From Heracleum sosnowskyi (taxonomy: Eukaryota; Streptophyta; Magnoliopsida; Apiales; Apiaceae), in contig CM061244.1 in NCBI GenBank assembly GCA_030848705.1, positions 110,133,111-110,197,110 of the forward strand: a stretch of 64,000 bases of DNA, read 5' to 3'. How positions within the stretch are numbered: position 1 is the stretch's first letter; each line of letters starts with the position of its first letter. The position numbers and the translations under genes were made by a program. Positions 9,804 through 22,462 of this stretch are shown here, one piece after another. The notes under the pieces are model-generated. The model worked only from the letters and a program-made list of their open reading frames with translations. It had not been told where the DNA came from and searched no databases.

Positions 9804-11500
9804 TCTATATAAAGGAAAACCCCCGGGAGCTCTCAGATCGTCCGAAAACTATTTATCTATTTTAGAGCTTTTGGATTCTAATTCAATAAAATTAAATTTC
9901 CTTATCTAAATTCAAATTTATAGGATAAAAAAATAACAATTGGCTTTTAAATTTTTATTGATGGAGGAAACTAAATATACAATTTTTATATTTTTTCCTT
10001 TAAAATCTTTAATAATGAAGGAAAGTAAATATACTATTTGAAACCCTGGTGTTTTGATGATAACACTATAGCAGCAAGCTGGGTTAAGTGTATTGTACTA
10101 ACATGGTTTTGCAAGAGATAAATACTGTGTATTTTCTAACAAAACATGTTGTAACAGCTAGCTGGCAGACTTATTTTCTTTGCAGGCAGAAAGCTGGCAG
10201 AGTAATTTTGTACGCAGGCAGCAAGCTGGCAACACTTCCAGCAAATAGAGTTTTAGTCCTAATTTATAGGAAACATTCTTGGAAACGTTTTGTAAGGACT
10301 CTATCAGTTATATAAGGTATATATATATATATATATGGGCTCAAATATTTTCAAATATATTATATATATATATATAGTTCCTAAAATAAAGGAAGTTGAT
10401 ATACGTTGTTTATTATCTAACAACTTCTATTATTTTATGGGCTTTTCAAACCAGAAAGAATTGGTCTTTCTTAACATTCCTTCTCTAACTCATCTGGTTT
10501 CTGAACGTTGATTTCATGAACGTTGGTTTGAATTAATCAAGGAACACAATACGTGAGACTTGGTAGTCAAGACCGTTAGTTGTTGATCGATTAATTCAAA
10601 ATCATTGTTTCATTATAAAAAGACTTGTGCTGTTTTCATTCTAGCTGTTGGACTACATTCAAAAGAAAACACAAGTGTTTTACAAACTGATTTGATATAT
10701 CTTTCATATACTTTTGAGCTCTAATATATATTACATCTTATATCTTGAATTAGAGTTCATAGTTTCAATTGTAATTGATTATACTTGTATTGTTCAACTT
10801 GTAAGTTGGTAGTTGCTGGTTTTGTGAGCTTGGGAAACAAGGGTTCAAGGAACTTGATAGCTAGAGGAGTTTATACTTGGATTAGTATAGTACTTAGAGA
10901 GCTGTGTTCAAGGAACAAGGTGTTTCAGCAAGCTGCTAACAGTAACAGGGAGTTCAGGGAGATATATTATTGTATTGTGTAGTTGTAATTCACTTTGATC
11001 AATAATATATTCATTTGCCGTGTTGGTAAAGGACCAGGACGTAGACCTATAGGAGATAGGGGTCGAACCTGGCTAAAATTGCTGTGTGTTCATTATTTTC
11101 TGCACATTTTCTATACTGCTGTGAACAACGTAGCTAGCTGCCATTCTATATTCTGTAAACTCAGTAAGCTGCCAGACAGCAAAAACAGACTGATTTTTGC
11201 TTTTTCAGTCACATAACTTGGTAATAATTAAAATCGGTCATTGTTAGTCATAACACCTATTCACCCCTCCCCTCTAGGTGTTGATTCTCACTATTTTAAT
11301 ATTCAACATCTTTATCTTTTTATCTTATCAATTTTTATCTTCTTTCTCCTTTTATTTATCTTCTTCTTTATATATATATAAGTAAACTCTCAGGAGCTCT
11401 CAAATCGTCCAAAAAATATTTATTTATTTTTCTACAGCTCCACAACTTTACTTCGTTAAAAACAATTCTTTATTTACATTCGAATTATTAGAGAAGACAA
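9804..11500 (+). mobile_element. Subfamily-2 Helitron segment, split by a solo LTR
   Basis: Begins TCTATATAAAGGAAAACCCC, then GGGAGCTCTCAGATCGTCC, the head shared with copies at 11501, 18978 and 21364. The interior is AT-rich with the word GGAAACTAAATATAC. The sequence is interrupted at 10039-11290 by a solo LTR and resumes with the same downstream text seen at 19216 onward. No gene. Confidence 0.6.
10039..11290. mobile_element. Solo LTR
   Basis: Starts TG (TGAAACCCTGGTG) and ends CA (GTTGATTCTCA), flanked by the 5-bp duplication CTATT (10034-10038 and 11291-11295). The empty site is visible in the related Helitron text at 19210-19230, which reads straight through. It contains a TATATAAGG-like box near 10311 but no gene. 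The class cannot be decided from the LTR alone. A solo LTR arises by recombination between the two LTRs of a full element. Confidence 0.75.
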
Positions 11501-14302
11501 TCATCAATATCAATATATCTTTTATATATATAAAGGAAAACCCCCAGGAGCTCTAGAATCGCTCGATTCATATTTATCTAATTTTCTAGAGCTCCTCCAT
11601 TTTAATTCAATAAAATTAAATTTCCTCATTTACATTCGAATTTTTAGGGAAGACATTCCTTATTTACATTCATTTTTTTTAGGAAAGACAATGAATATAT
11701 AAAAGTCAATCCTACTTAATATTTAATTAAATAAATATTACTTTTTTTCTCAACTAAAAATCTCTTATTTAACTCCAATTTTTTAGGAAAAAAAATCAAA
11801 ACCTTTTTAAAATTATATAAAAGAAAGAAAACTTTCTCTTTTTTTAAAATATAAAAAAATACAATTTCCTTTTTATGCTTTTAACGTATAGGAAAGAAAA
11901 TTAATATTTCATGCAAGCCTTAATATTAAAATCCTACATATATTATAATCAATATCTTTAGGAGGAAACTAAATATACAATTTTAATGTTCTTGCATTTA
12001 AAAATCTTTAGTAACCGAGGAAACTAAATATATATACAGTTTTAATATTCTTGCCTTTAAAATCTTTACTAATAAAGGAAACTAAATATACAATTTTAAT
12101 AATCTTGTCTTTAAAAACTTTACTAATGCAGGAAACTAAATATACAATTTTAATATTTTTCTAATTATCTCAATTTTTTGAATTAATAAATATTAAAAAT
12201 TACAATTACCTTATTGCTAATGTAGGAAATAAGAACTACCGTATTAATATTTTCTAAGTCTTACAATTTTCCTAAACTTTCTCTTCAAGTTAAAATTAAA
12301 ATAATAAATTTCCAAAACCCTTCTTTCTTCGTTCTATTTAAACTCTATAAATAAATTTCCGAGGCTCCTTTTTTCTTGTGTTTGGTTTTTATGTTTACTC
12401 CCCCACCGCCTATGTTCCTTTATCAATTAGATTGCCTGTTAGTACGTGCATTCCCTGCTCCTTTATTATAATTTTTGCACCTTTATTAGTATGATTTTTG
12501 GATTTGACTTATTTGGCTTTTGATATTCAAGGGGTTTTCTTTTTTGGATTTATGATTTGGGTTTGATTTTGAATTTTAATTTTGTTTACTTTGATATCAA
12601 TTTTGTAATTTTTTCGTCAATTCTTGATTTTGTTAAGATTTTAGTTATAAACATCGGTTTTCGTCTCTTTTTTTCGATTTATGATTGAGTTTTTGTTTGT
12701 ATCTTTAGTTTTGAAGGTTTTTTGAACTCCGATATTGACATCAGATTTTTTCCTCAATCATGATTTCGTTCTTTGATTTTGCTTTTGTGATTCTTAATTA
12801 CCAATATTCATGTGGTTTTCTTTTTTGGATTTGTGATTTGGTTTTGATTTTTAACTTTAATTTTGAATTTTGACTTTGTTTACTTTGATATTGATGTTGT
12901 AATTATTTCATCAATTCGTGATTTTAGTTATAAATGTTGGTTTTCTTTTCATTTTTTTCCAGTTTATGATTGAGTATTTGTTTTTATCTTTAGTTTTTTA
13001 GGTTTCTTTATTTTGATATTGACCTCATATTTTTCCTCAATCATGATTTTGCTTTTTTGACTCTTAATTACCAACCTTGATTTTGCTTATGTGATTTTAG
13101 ATTTTTTTAAAGTTTGTGTTTGAGTTGGATCAAGTGTTTATTTTTTATTTTTTCTACTAAGTTAAATAGACATGTTTGCTTAACCCCGCAGGGCCGCATT
13201 GAAGAGCGATAAGTATGGACATTCATTGTGCTTCTCTATTGATTGTATTTGTATTTGACCTCAGTATATGCATGCATTGAGTTGGGCTATGGATATTTAG
13301 CAATTTTAATATTCGCCTAAATTTTTTATTAGAAAATATCTTAATTACTTTTTAAATCTTTACTAATGAAGGAAACTAAATATCCAGTTTTTATATTCTT
13401 GCTTTTAGAATCTTAACTAATGGAGAAAACTAAATATACAATTTTAATATTCTCATAAATTTTTTATTTCGATCTATTTTTGTAATTTTCTCAAAATTTT
13501 GAATTCTTAATATTAAAAATTCGAAAATATCTCAATTGTTTTTAAAATCTTTACTAATGGAAGAAACTAAATACACAATTTTAATATTCTCCTAACTTTT
13601 TATTAGAAAATATCTTAATTGCTTTTTAAATCTTTACTAATGGAGGAAACTAAATATACAATTTTAATAATTTTGCCTTTAGGATCTTTACTAATGGAGA
13701 AAACTAAATATACAATTTTAATATTTTCCTATTTTTTTTATTTATGAATATACTTGCTATAAGAAACTAAATATATTATTTTAATATTCACCTAAATTTT
13801 CTAATTTTAGTTGGCGCATCTCAAATTTCAATTTATTCTTCTAATTTTCTTAAAATTTTGAATTATTAATATTAAAGATTCAAAAATATTCAGCTTAGCA
13901 AAAATAAAAAAAATTCAAAAATATCTCAATTGTCTTTAAAATCTTTACTAATGGAAGAAACTAAATATATACGATTTTAATATTATTGCCATTAAAATCT
14001 TTATTAATGGAGGAAACTAAATTCACATTTTAATATTCTCCTAAATTTTTTATTGAAAAATATCTTAATTGCCTTTTAAATCTTTACAAATAAAGGAAAC
14101 TAAATATACAATTTTAATATCCTTGCCGTTAGAACCTTTACTAATGGAGCAAACTAAATATACAATTTTATTATTCTTCTAAATTTTGTATTTCTGAATA
14201 TACTTGCTAATATAGAAAACTAAATATGTTATTTTAATATTCTCCTAACTTTTCTATTTTAGTCAAATTTGAAAAGAAAATACAAATCGATTAACCAATA
14301 AA
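11501..14302 (+). mobile_element. Subfamily-2 Helitron remnants with long internal tandem repeats
   Basis: A new head (ATATATAAAGGAAAACCCCC, then AGGAGCTCTAGAATCGC) starts near 11501-11520. The body holds many degenerate copies of a 53-60 bp unit containing GGAAACTAAATATACAATTT and CTTTACTAATGG (about 11960-12180 and 13340-14250). Between them, 12480-13090 holds two copies of a roughly 290-bp T-rich segment. No gene and no clear 3' terminus were found. Confidence 0.5.
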
Positions 14303-15133
14303 TTATTATATAATTATTATATTAAATAAAGGAGAAGATATCTCGGATAGTTGGTGCCTCTCAAATCATCTCAATCTAATTTTCTAATTTTTTTTAAAAT
14401 AAATTATTAGAAAATATGTTCTCATAATTTTTTTAAAAAAATCCATGTTTAATTAATTTAATTATATGTTTTACATATATGTTAGAAATTATTTTTTTAA
14501 AGTTTTACCTTCTAATTTATAGAGAATATAATATTTACAGAAAATGCAAGTTTATATAAAATAAAATAAAATATAGAAGTCTTATGTTCTTTTCATATAT
14601 TTTCTCGATCATTTATATTTTAAACATTAAAAATTACAATTTTTAAAAATATTTAAATTAAATTTTATGATTTGATAAAATTGATTAATAGATGATGTAA
14701 CTTATTCAGTAAAATAGTTTATTACCTGTTTAGATTTGGTAAAAACGAAGACGTAGATAATTGGGAGGAAACAGATTTAAAGAGAGAACAATTCATTAGA
14801 AATGACATATTATATGCTAAAATTTAATATTGATGTTATATTATGTATTTTAAAATATAAATTAGAATATGAATTTTGAGAAAAATAAAAATAATGATAA
14901 AAATATCTGATGGTAATATACTAATATTTGATCTAATATGAAAATAATGAAAAATATTAAATAATTCTCCTTTTTTATATTTATTCAAAATTTCAGTAAA
15001 TGACCTGAAACGGAGAATTCAAAAGAAACCTTCATTTTATGTTAAAAATATTATTTTATCTAAGAACATATTTTATTAAAAAGTTTAGAAAAATTATTAC
15101 AATGCCGCTGCGAAGCGCGGCTTAGTAAACTAG
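14303..15133 (+). mobile_element. Helitron, chain member 1
   Basis: The head is a degenerate version of the subfamily-1 start (AATAAAGGAGAAGATATCTC near 14321). The 3' end has the hairpin GCCGCTGCGAAGCGCGGC (15104-15121) and terminal CTAG at 15130-15133, followed by T. The interior is AT-rich, non-coding. Confidence 0.65.
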
Positions 15134-16693
15134 TACTTATATAAAGAAGAAGACGGGGGCGGTGAGGTGACGCCTCTAGAATCGTTCCGTTCTATTTTTC
15201 TAATTTTCTCAATTTTTCACAATTTTTAATTTTAATAATTACAACTTCCTTTATTATTTTCGATTTTGTAGGAAGGAAATTGAAAATTACACTTTTATTA
15301 TTTTCAAACTTGATAGAACTTTCTTTTATTATTTTCAAAGTTGATAGAACTTTCTTTGATTTAGAAAATTACAACTTCCTTATTATTTTCGAATTTGTAG
15401 GACTTGATAGAACTTTCTTTAATTTAGAAAATTACAACTTCCTTATTATTTTCGAATTTGTAGACTTGATAGAACTTTCTTTTATTATTTTCAAACTTGA
15501 TAAAACTTTCTTTGATTTAGAAAATTACAACTTCCTTATTATTTTCGAATTTGTAGGACTTGATATAACTTTCTTTGATTTAGAACATTTCTTTGATTTA
15601 GAAAATTACAACTTCCTTATTATTTTCGAATTTGTAGGACTTGATAGAACTTTCTTTGATTTAGAAAATTACAACTTCCTTATTATTTTCGAATTTGTAG
15701 GCTCTTATGTTAATAATTGCAATTTTCTCTTTTATTATTTTCAATCTTGATAGAACTTTCTTTTATTATTTTCAAACTTGATAAAACTTTTTTATTATTT
15801 CTTGATTTATATTTAGAATGTTAATAATATAAATTGGTGGAGCCATAGCCTAAATCCCTTCTATGATTTCGACTCTTCAGTTCTTATTCTTAGGAACTGG
15901 TTATAAAAATTCTTCTCTGTTTTCTCCCATTCATTCTTCTTTTGACAGCACCCACCGGTTGGCTTAGCGTGGCTATTGTCTGCATCATTGGAAGGCTCTC
16001 AATCATCGTCAGCCCACCAAAGTTCATTGGGTCTTCTATTCCAATAATCTTATAGTCCAATTGTTTTTCATAAACAACAACCTACTTACATTTTTTTGTA
16101 GAGACAACTAATTTACTTTTACGTATAAAAAAATTGCAGGGAATTTGAACAAGAACTTTATGTGGAACATGTGATTGGTTAAAACAAAGATGAAGGAAGA
16201 TTTGCATATATTTTTGATAATATATATGTTGTGGAGTTTTTTTTATTGAGAGATAGTTTATTCAAGAAAATTCAAATTTGACGAAAAAATAAAATTGAAA
16301 GTCTTTTTAATATATTTACAATTGAAAAAGAATATTAATAATTAAAACTTCCTTAATCGGCAGAAGAGGAGGGCGACAAGATGGAGTATCTATCAAATCT
16401 TCTTGATCTGTTTTTCTATTTTATTTTAGAATTTTATTGGTTATGATATTTGTTATGTAAATTTTTAGTCTGTATATATATGATATTTAAATCCTAGGTT
16501 TGAGCTTGACGAGCCGGTGTTACTGTTTATTTTTATCGTGACTGATCCATATGACAAAAAAAAATCAAAATAAATCTTATGTTAGAAATATAATTAATTA
16601 TTTTATTTAAATTTATTTTTGTAGACTATTTTTCTAAAAAAAATTTAAAATAATTATTATAAAGCCGCTGCGAAGCGCGGCTTAATAAACTAG
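15134..16693 (+). mobile_element. Helitron, chain member 2
   Basis: Begins directly after the CTAG of the previous copy with TACTTATATAAAGAAGAAG, then GACGGGGGCGGTGAGGTGAC. It ends with the same GCCGCTGCGAAGCGCGGC hairpin (16664-16681) and CTAG at 16690-16693. It carries a 63-bp tandem repeat array at 15290-15790. A stretch at 15860-16060 has higher GC and could be captured host sequence, but shows no open frame. Confidence 0.7.
15290..15790 (+). repeat. 63-bp tandem repeat array in Helitron
   Basis: About seven copies, some partial, of a unit built from TTGATAGAACTTTCTTTGAT, GAAAATTACAACTTCC and TTATTTTCGAATTTGTAGG. Because the period is a multiple of three, a spurious 156-codon frame stays open through it. 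A related array sits at 40660-41290 in another copy of the same subfamily. Confidence 0.85.
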
Positions 16694-17263
16694 TACTTAT
16701 ATAAAGAATAAGACGAGGGCGGTGAGGTGGCGCTCTCAAATCGCTTTGATTTATTTTTCTAATTTTCTCAAATTTTTGAATTAGAAAAAATCTCAATTGC
16801 CTTTTATTAACTTTCTCTTCAAGTCAAATATCTTTATTATTATATTTATATTTCTCTTCAAGTCTTTATTAACTTTATATTACCCAAAATAATGTTACCT
16901 TTTTTTATTCAATTTTTGTTATATAAATCCTTTTTTCGGTCATCGAAACTGTTTTATAATCCTTTTTCCGTCTCTCCAATATGTCTTGCATTTAATGTTC
17001 TGATCTATTTTTCTTTTGTTTGATTTGCTGATTTACGAGATACATGATCATGTTATTTAATTTATATACATTCAAATTTAATAGCGTTTGTGTTGCATGC
17101 AGGATCCTACGAGTAAAGACAATAATGTCTAGGTAACACCATACAAGGCATAAAAATCACTGTACTCCTCACTATAGAGTTTCATGTATATATACAAGGA
17201 CCATAATTTTTTAATTTTATATTGTGTATGAATTTTTGGTGGTATTAAAATTTTGTATCAATG

Positions 17264-17266
<3 letters not shown>

Positions 17267-17310
<44 letters not shown>
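17267..17310. repeat. (AT)n microsatellite
   Basis: An uninterrupted run of about 22 AT units inside the Helitron chain. Confidence 0.95.
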
Positions 17311-17314
<4 letters not shown>

Positions 17315-18344
17315 TTTTTTAGGTACTCTGCCATCAATGTTTGGAAAAAAAGGTAGTCTCCCATCAACATTATTTACTTCTCATCAAATTGGTGGAGATT
17401 GACACCGGTAAGTTAATACTATTTTATAATTATTTTATATATTAAGTATAGATTTTGTGGACTTTGATGACAAGATTTAAAGCAGATGGACAGAGTCTGA
17501 ATATGCAAGTTTGACGAACATGTATCAAGATTACTCAAGATTACTGTAGATTTTATTTTGTGGGAATGGAGTCCCAGGTTAGTGAACCATGAACAGGGAA
17601 AGGAAGCTAATATATTTGCTATGAAACTTGAAAGTAATACTTTCTTTACTTAGTAGTCCGTTGAAATTTATAAGTTATTTTTATATAAATTAGTCCATTG
17701 AAATATTTATTTATTCAAATTCATGTTTAATATTTATTTATTCAAATTCATGTTTAATCAGGTGACTACTAAAATTCTTTTAAGGAAACTGTGTTTCAGT
17801 AATAATCAAAATTTACTCTCTTTTTATTATTTAACTTTTTATTTTCAGTTTCATATATATCAAAAAAATTATAGAAAACAAAATATAAAAATTTACTTCA
17901 TTTTTAAATATCAATTTTAGGATATAAATTGGGGGCGGTGTGGTGGGCGTCTTTCACATCTCTTCGATCTATTTTTTAATTTTCTCAAATTTTTGAATTA
18001 ATAATACCAAAGATTAGAAAAATCTTAACTATACTAATGTAGGTAACTAAATAGACAATTTTAATAATTTTGCCTTTAAATCTTTATTACTGGAGAAAAT
18101 TAAATATACAATTTAAATATGCTACAAATTTTTTGATTAGAAATATCTTAATTGTCTTTTAAATCTTTCCTAATGAAAGAAACTAAAAATACAATTTTAA
18201 TATTATTACCTTTAAAATCTTTACTATTGGAGAAAATTAAATATAAAATGTTGATATTCTCCTAAATTTCTTATTTATCAATACTTGCTAATCAATATCA
18301 ATATCTTTTTTCTTATTTTATTATCTTTATCTTTACATAATATA

Positions 18345-18446
18345 TTATTATTATATTATATTATTATATGATTATATTATATTATATATTATTATATTAT
18401 ATTATATATTATTATATTATATTATATATTATTATATTATGTATTA

Positions 18447-18477
<31 letters not shown>

Positions 18478-18482
18478 TTATA
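18345..18482. repeat. TTATA/TTA low-complexity tract
   Basis: Repeats of a 25-27 bp unit made of ATTATATTATATTATATATT text pass into (TTA)n. Confidence 0.9.
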
Positions 18483-18977
18483 TTATATGATTTCCTCCGC
18501 TTCTTCAGTATAGTACATCTCATCGTTATTGAATGTAAGTTCTGGTCCAAACTTCCTAATAAACAAAATTTTAAAAACTTATATTGAAGGTTATAAAGGT
18601 AAGTTTTTGTAATTATTGTATTGTATGTAAAGAATACAAAATTTGTTAAATTTGATAATAATGAGAGACGGCGGTTCATTAGGAACATTGTATTATATGT
18701 TCAAATTAAATATTGCTATTATAATATGTATTTAAGAATATAAGTTGGAATTTAAATTTTGAAAAAAATAATATAAATGATAAATTTATAATAATATTCA
18801 ACATAATATTAAAATAATAAAAATATTAAACAATTACCTTTATATATTTATGAAAGAGAAAATCCAAAACAAAATTTATGTTAAAAAAATATAATTATTT
18901 ATTTAATTTAAAAAACATTTTTTGTATAATATTTTTTTTATTATAAGGCCGCTGCGAAGCGCGGCTTAGTAAACTAG

Positions 18978-21363
18978 TATATCTTTATATATATAAAGGA
19001 AAACCCCCGGGAGCTCTCAGATCGTCCGAAAGCTATTTATCTATTTTACTAGAGCTTCTGGATTTTAATTCAATAAAATTAAATTTCCTTATTAAAATTC
19101 GAATTTATAGGATAAAAAAATAGCAATTGCCTTTTAAATTTTTACTGATGGAGGAAACTAAATATACAATTTTATATTATTTCCTTTAAAATCTTTAATA
19201 ATGAAGGAAAATAAATATACTATTTTAATATTCAAGATCTTTATCTTTTTATTTTATCAATTTTTATCTTCTTTCTCCTTTTATTTATCTTTTTCTTTAT
19301 ATATATATATGGAAACTCTTAGAAGCTCTCAGATCGTCCAAAAAATATTTATTTATTTTTCTACAGCTCCAAAACTTTACTTCATTAAAAAAAATTCCTT
19401 ATTTACATTCAAATTATTAGAGAAGACAATAGAAATAAAAAAGTCAATCCTATTATTGAATGTCATCTTTGTATATAGTTTTTGATATATTATTTTTCTG
19501 ATGTTGCGAATGAATTAGAGTTATTTTCAATACTATTATCTCATTAATTTTTTATGAGAGACATGATAACTTTATAATTTTATATATTTGTTTCTGAATT
19601 AATCATGTTTAGAGAATTCAATTTCTTTATATATATTCGAATTCATACTAAAAACAATAAATATATAAAAGTCAATCATGTTTAGAATTCACTTAAACAA
19701 AAATAATTTTCTTTTTCTTTTTCTGTAGAACTCCTCTATTTCTATTCAAGAAAATTAAATTTCCTTATTTAAATCATATTTAGAATTTATTCTTTATTAT
19801 ATTTTTTATATCTTAAATTTTCTATAAAAATCATGGCCGGTTTGTTTTTCTCAAGTCACCATTTTGTGAATTTATTTGAGGATCTTTTGATAGCGAGTAT
19901 ATTCGTGTACATTAATAACACTACATACTCATGAGAAGAAGATAAACATCTAGATCTATTGTAATAGCCGCATGTAAGCATCTGATGATTAACATTACAT
20001 ACACATAGTTATACTTGATTTATGTAGCTAATAATAATTTATTGAATGTCATCTTTGTATATAGTTTTTGATATTTTTTTTTGTGAATTTAATAATTAAT
20101 TAGAGTTATATTCAATACTATTATCTCATTTTTATGAGAGACATGATAACTTTCAAAATTTTATATGTTTGTTTTTTAATTAATCATGTTTAGAAAATTC
20201 AATTTCTTTATTTATATTCAAATTCATACTAAATATAATAAATATATAAAAGTCAATCATCTTTAGAATTCAATTAAACAAATGTTAATTTTTTTCTTAA
20301 CTAAAATAAAATTGAATTCTCTTATTTATATTCAAATTCATAGGGAAGACAATAATTAGATAAAAATCAATTATGTTTCCATGATTAACCTTTTATATCA
20401 TAACGATGCACATGTATGTACCCAAAAAAATTATTATAACGTCTAGGGATATTTAACAAATTTATAATTTTTGTGATAATACGAATAGTTGAAGTTTGAA
20501 ACGGTGGTTAATACTTAAATTTTTATTATTGCTTATTTTTAGTATTTTCAATTTCTATGTAGTGCAACTAGCGTCGGCTCAAGAAAATATGACACAAATT
20601 GACATATAAAGTATATGGATATTTAAGACATTTGTAATTTTTGTGATAATACAAATGGTTGAAGTTTGTCGCGGTGGTTAATACTTAAAATTTTATCATT
20701 GCTTATTTTTAATATTTTTCATTTTTATGTATTGTGTGCAATGGTTGTCGACTCAAGAAAATATGACATCGCATATAAAGTATAGAGATATTTAAGAAAT
20801 GGTCGTGAGCTCAAGGAAATATGACACAAAATCGGCATATAAAGTACAACAATATTTAAGACATTTGTAATTTTTGTGATAATACTAATGGTTGAAGTTT
20901 GAAACGGTGGTTAATACTTAAATTTTTATTATTTAATATTTTTAGTAATTTTTATTTATATGTATTTAGTGCAACGGGTAGCGGCTGAAGTAATTATGAC
21001 ACAAAATCGTCAGATAAAGTTGAGGGATATTTACGAAAATTTTAATTTGTGATCATCGAATGGTTGAAGTTTGAAACGGTGGTTAATATTTAATTTTTTT
21101 TATTATTACATATTTTGAGTATTTTTTTATTTATATGTATTTATTGGAACGGGTGCCAGCTCAAGAAAATGACACAAAATCGGCACAAAATATATGTAAA
21201 TAGTTTATTTTATTGTTATGTAAGTTTACTATGTAAAATATAGTGTTCACTATTTATATGATATTTTATATATACTTTTCTCGAATTTTTTCTTAAATAG
21301 TAATATTTAAAATTTTACAAAATATATTTTAGGGCCGCCGCGAAGCGCGGCTTAGTCGACTAG
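18978..21363 (+). mobile_element. Helitron, chain member 4 (subfamily 2)
   Basis: Starts directly after the preceding CTAG, with TATATCTTTATATATATAAA, then GGAAAACCCCCGGGAGCTC. The 3' end has hairpin GCCGCCGCGAAGCGCGGC and CTAG at 21360-21363. A roughly 170-bp tandem repeat occupies 20430-21200. A second head-like word (ATGGAAACTCTTAGAAGCTC) near 19308 suggests a nested or duplicated 5' part. Non-coding. Confidence 0.68.
20430..21200 (+). repeat. Tandem repeat of about 170 bp in Helitron
   Basis: Four to five diverged copies share GGATATTTAAGA, TTTTTGTGATAATAC, GGTTGAAGTTTGAAACGGTG and GACACAAAATCGGC. Two to three further copies are at 24640-25100, and a last piece at 31803-31850. Confidence 0.85.
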
Positions 21364-22462
21364 TATAATATAAAGGAAAACCTCCAGGAGCTCTCAGATC
21401 GTCCGAAAGCTATTTATCTATTTTTCTAGAGCTTCTGAATTTTAATTCAATAAAAATAAATTTCCTTATTTGAAGGCGAATTCATAGGATAGAAAAAATA
21501 GCAATTGCCTTTTAAATATTTATTAATGGAGGAAACTAAATATACAATTTTCATATTCTTTTCTTTCTCAATTTTAATTCAATAAAATTATAATTGCTGA
21601 TTTAAATTTGATTTTATAGAATAGAAAAAATCTCAATTGCCTTTTAAATCTTTACTAATGGAGGAAAATACAATTTTAATATTCTTTTCTTTAAAATATT
21701 TAATAATGGAAGAAAGTATATATACTATTTTAATATTCAACATCTTTATCTTTTTATCTTATCAATCTTTATCTTCTTTCTCATTTTATTTATCTTCTTC
21801 TTTATATCTTTATCTTTATTTTAACTTTATATCTTTATATATATAATGAAAAACCCCCAAGAACTCTAGAATCGCTCGATTCATATTTATCTAATTTTCT
21901 AGAGCTCCTCAATTTTAATTCAATAAAATCAAATTTCTTTATTTACATTCAAATTTTTAGGGAAGACATTCCTTATTTACACTCAAATTTTCAGGAAAGA
22001 CAATAAATATATAAAAGTCAATCCTATTTAAAATTTAATTAAACAAATATTGCCTTTTTTTTCTAAACTAACTTAGATCCTATTTAAATTTTACTCTATT
22101 TTTCTTGAGTTTCACTATTTTAATTCAATTCGAATTTTTAGGGAAGACGCTAAATATATTAAAGGCAATCTTATTTAAAATATTTAATTAAATAAATTTA
22201 AATTCTTTTCTCAACTAAATTAAATCTATTGAAGTTTAATATATTTTTCTGAAGTTTCTCTATTTTTATTCAATAAAAATTAAATTATCTTACTCATATT
22301 CGAATTTTTAGGGAAGACAATAAATATATAAAAATCAAAGTTTTTTAGAATTAAATCTTTATTTTAACGTTATATTACAATCCTATTTAGGATTTAATAT
22401 TTATAAATCTTTATATTATAATCCTATTTAGAATTTAATCTTTGTTTTATCTTTATATTATA
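21364..22462 (+). mobile_element. Helitron 5' part, chain member 5
   Basis: Head TATAATATAAAGGAAAACCT, then CCAGGAGCTCTCAGATCG, directly follows the CTAG of member 4. Another head-like word is near 21836 (ATATATAATGAAAAACCCCC). The copy is cut at 22463 by a minus-strand Helitron. Its continuation is probably among the repeats further right. No gene. Confidence 0.55.

Larger units (their letters stand above)
16694..18977 (+). mobile_element. Helitron, chain member 3 (composite)
   Basis: Head TACTTATATAAAGAATAAGA follows directly after CTAG of member 2. A second degenerate head lies near 17930 (GGGGGCGGTGTGGTGGGCG), so two copies are probably merged and only one 3' end remains: the hairpin at 18948-18965 and CTAG at 18974-18977. 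It includes (AT)n at 17267-17310 and a TTATATTA-type low-complexity tract at 18345-18480. No gene. Confidence 0.6.

Noticed and set aside
15280..15750. 156-codon frame of repeating residues
   Set aside because: Produced by a 63-bp tandem repeat whose period is a multiple of three; no start context or family.
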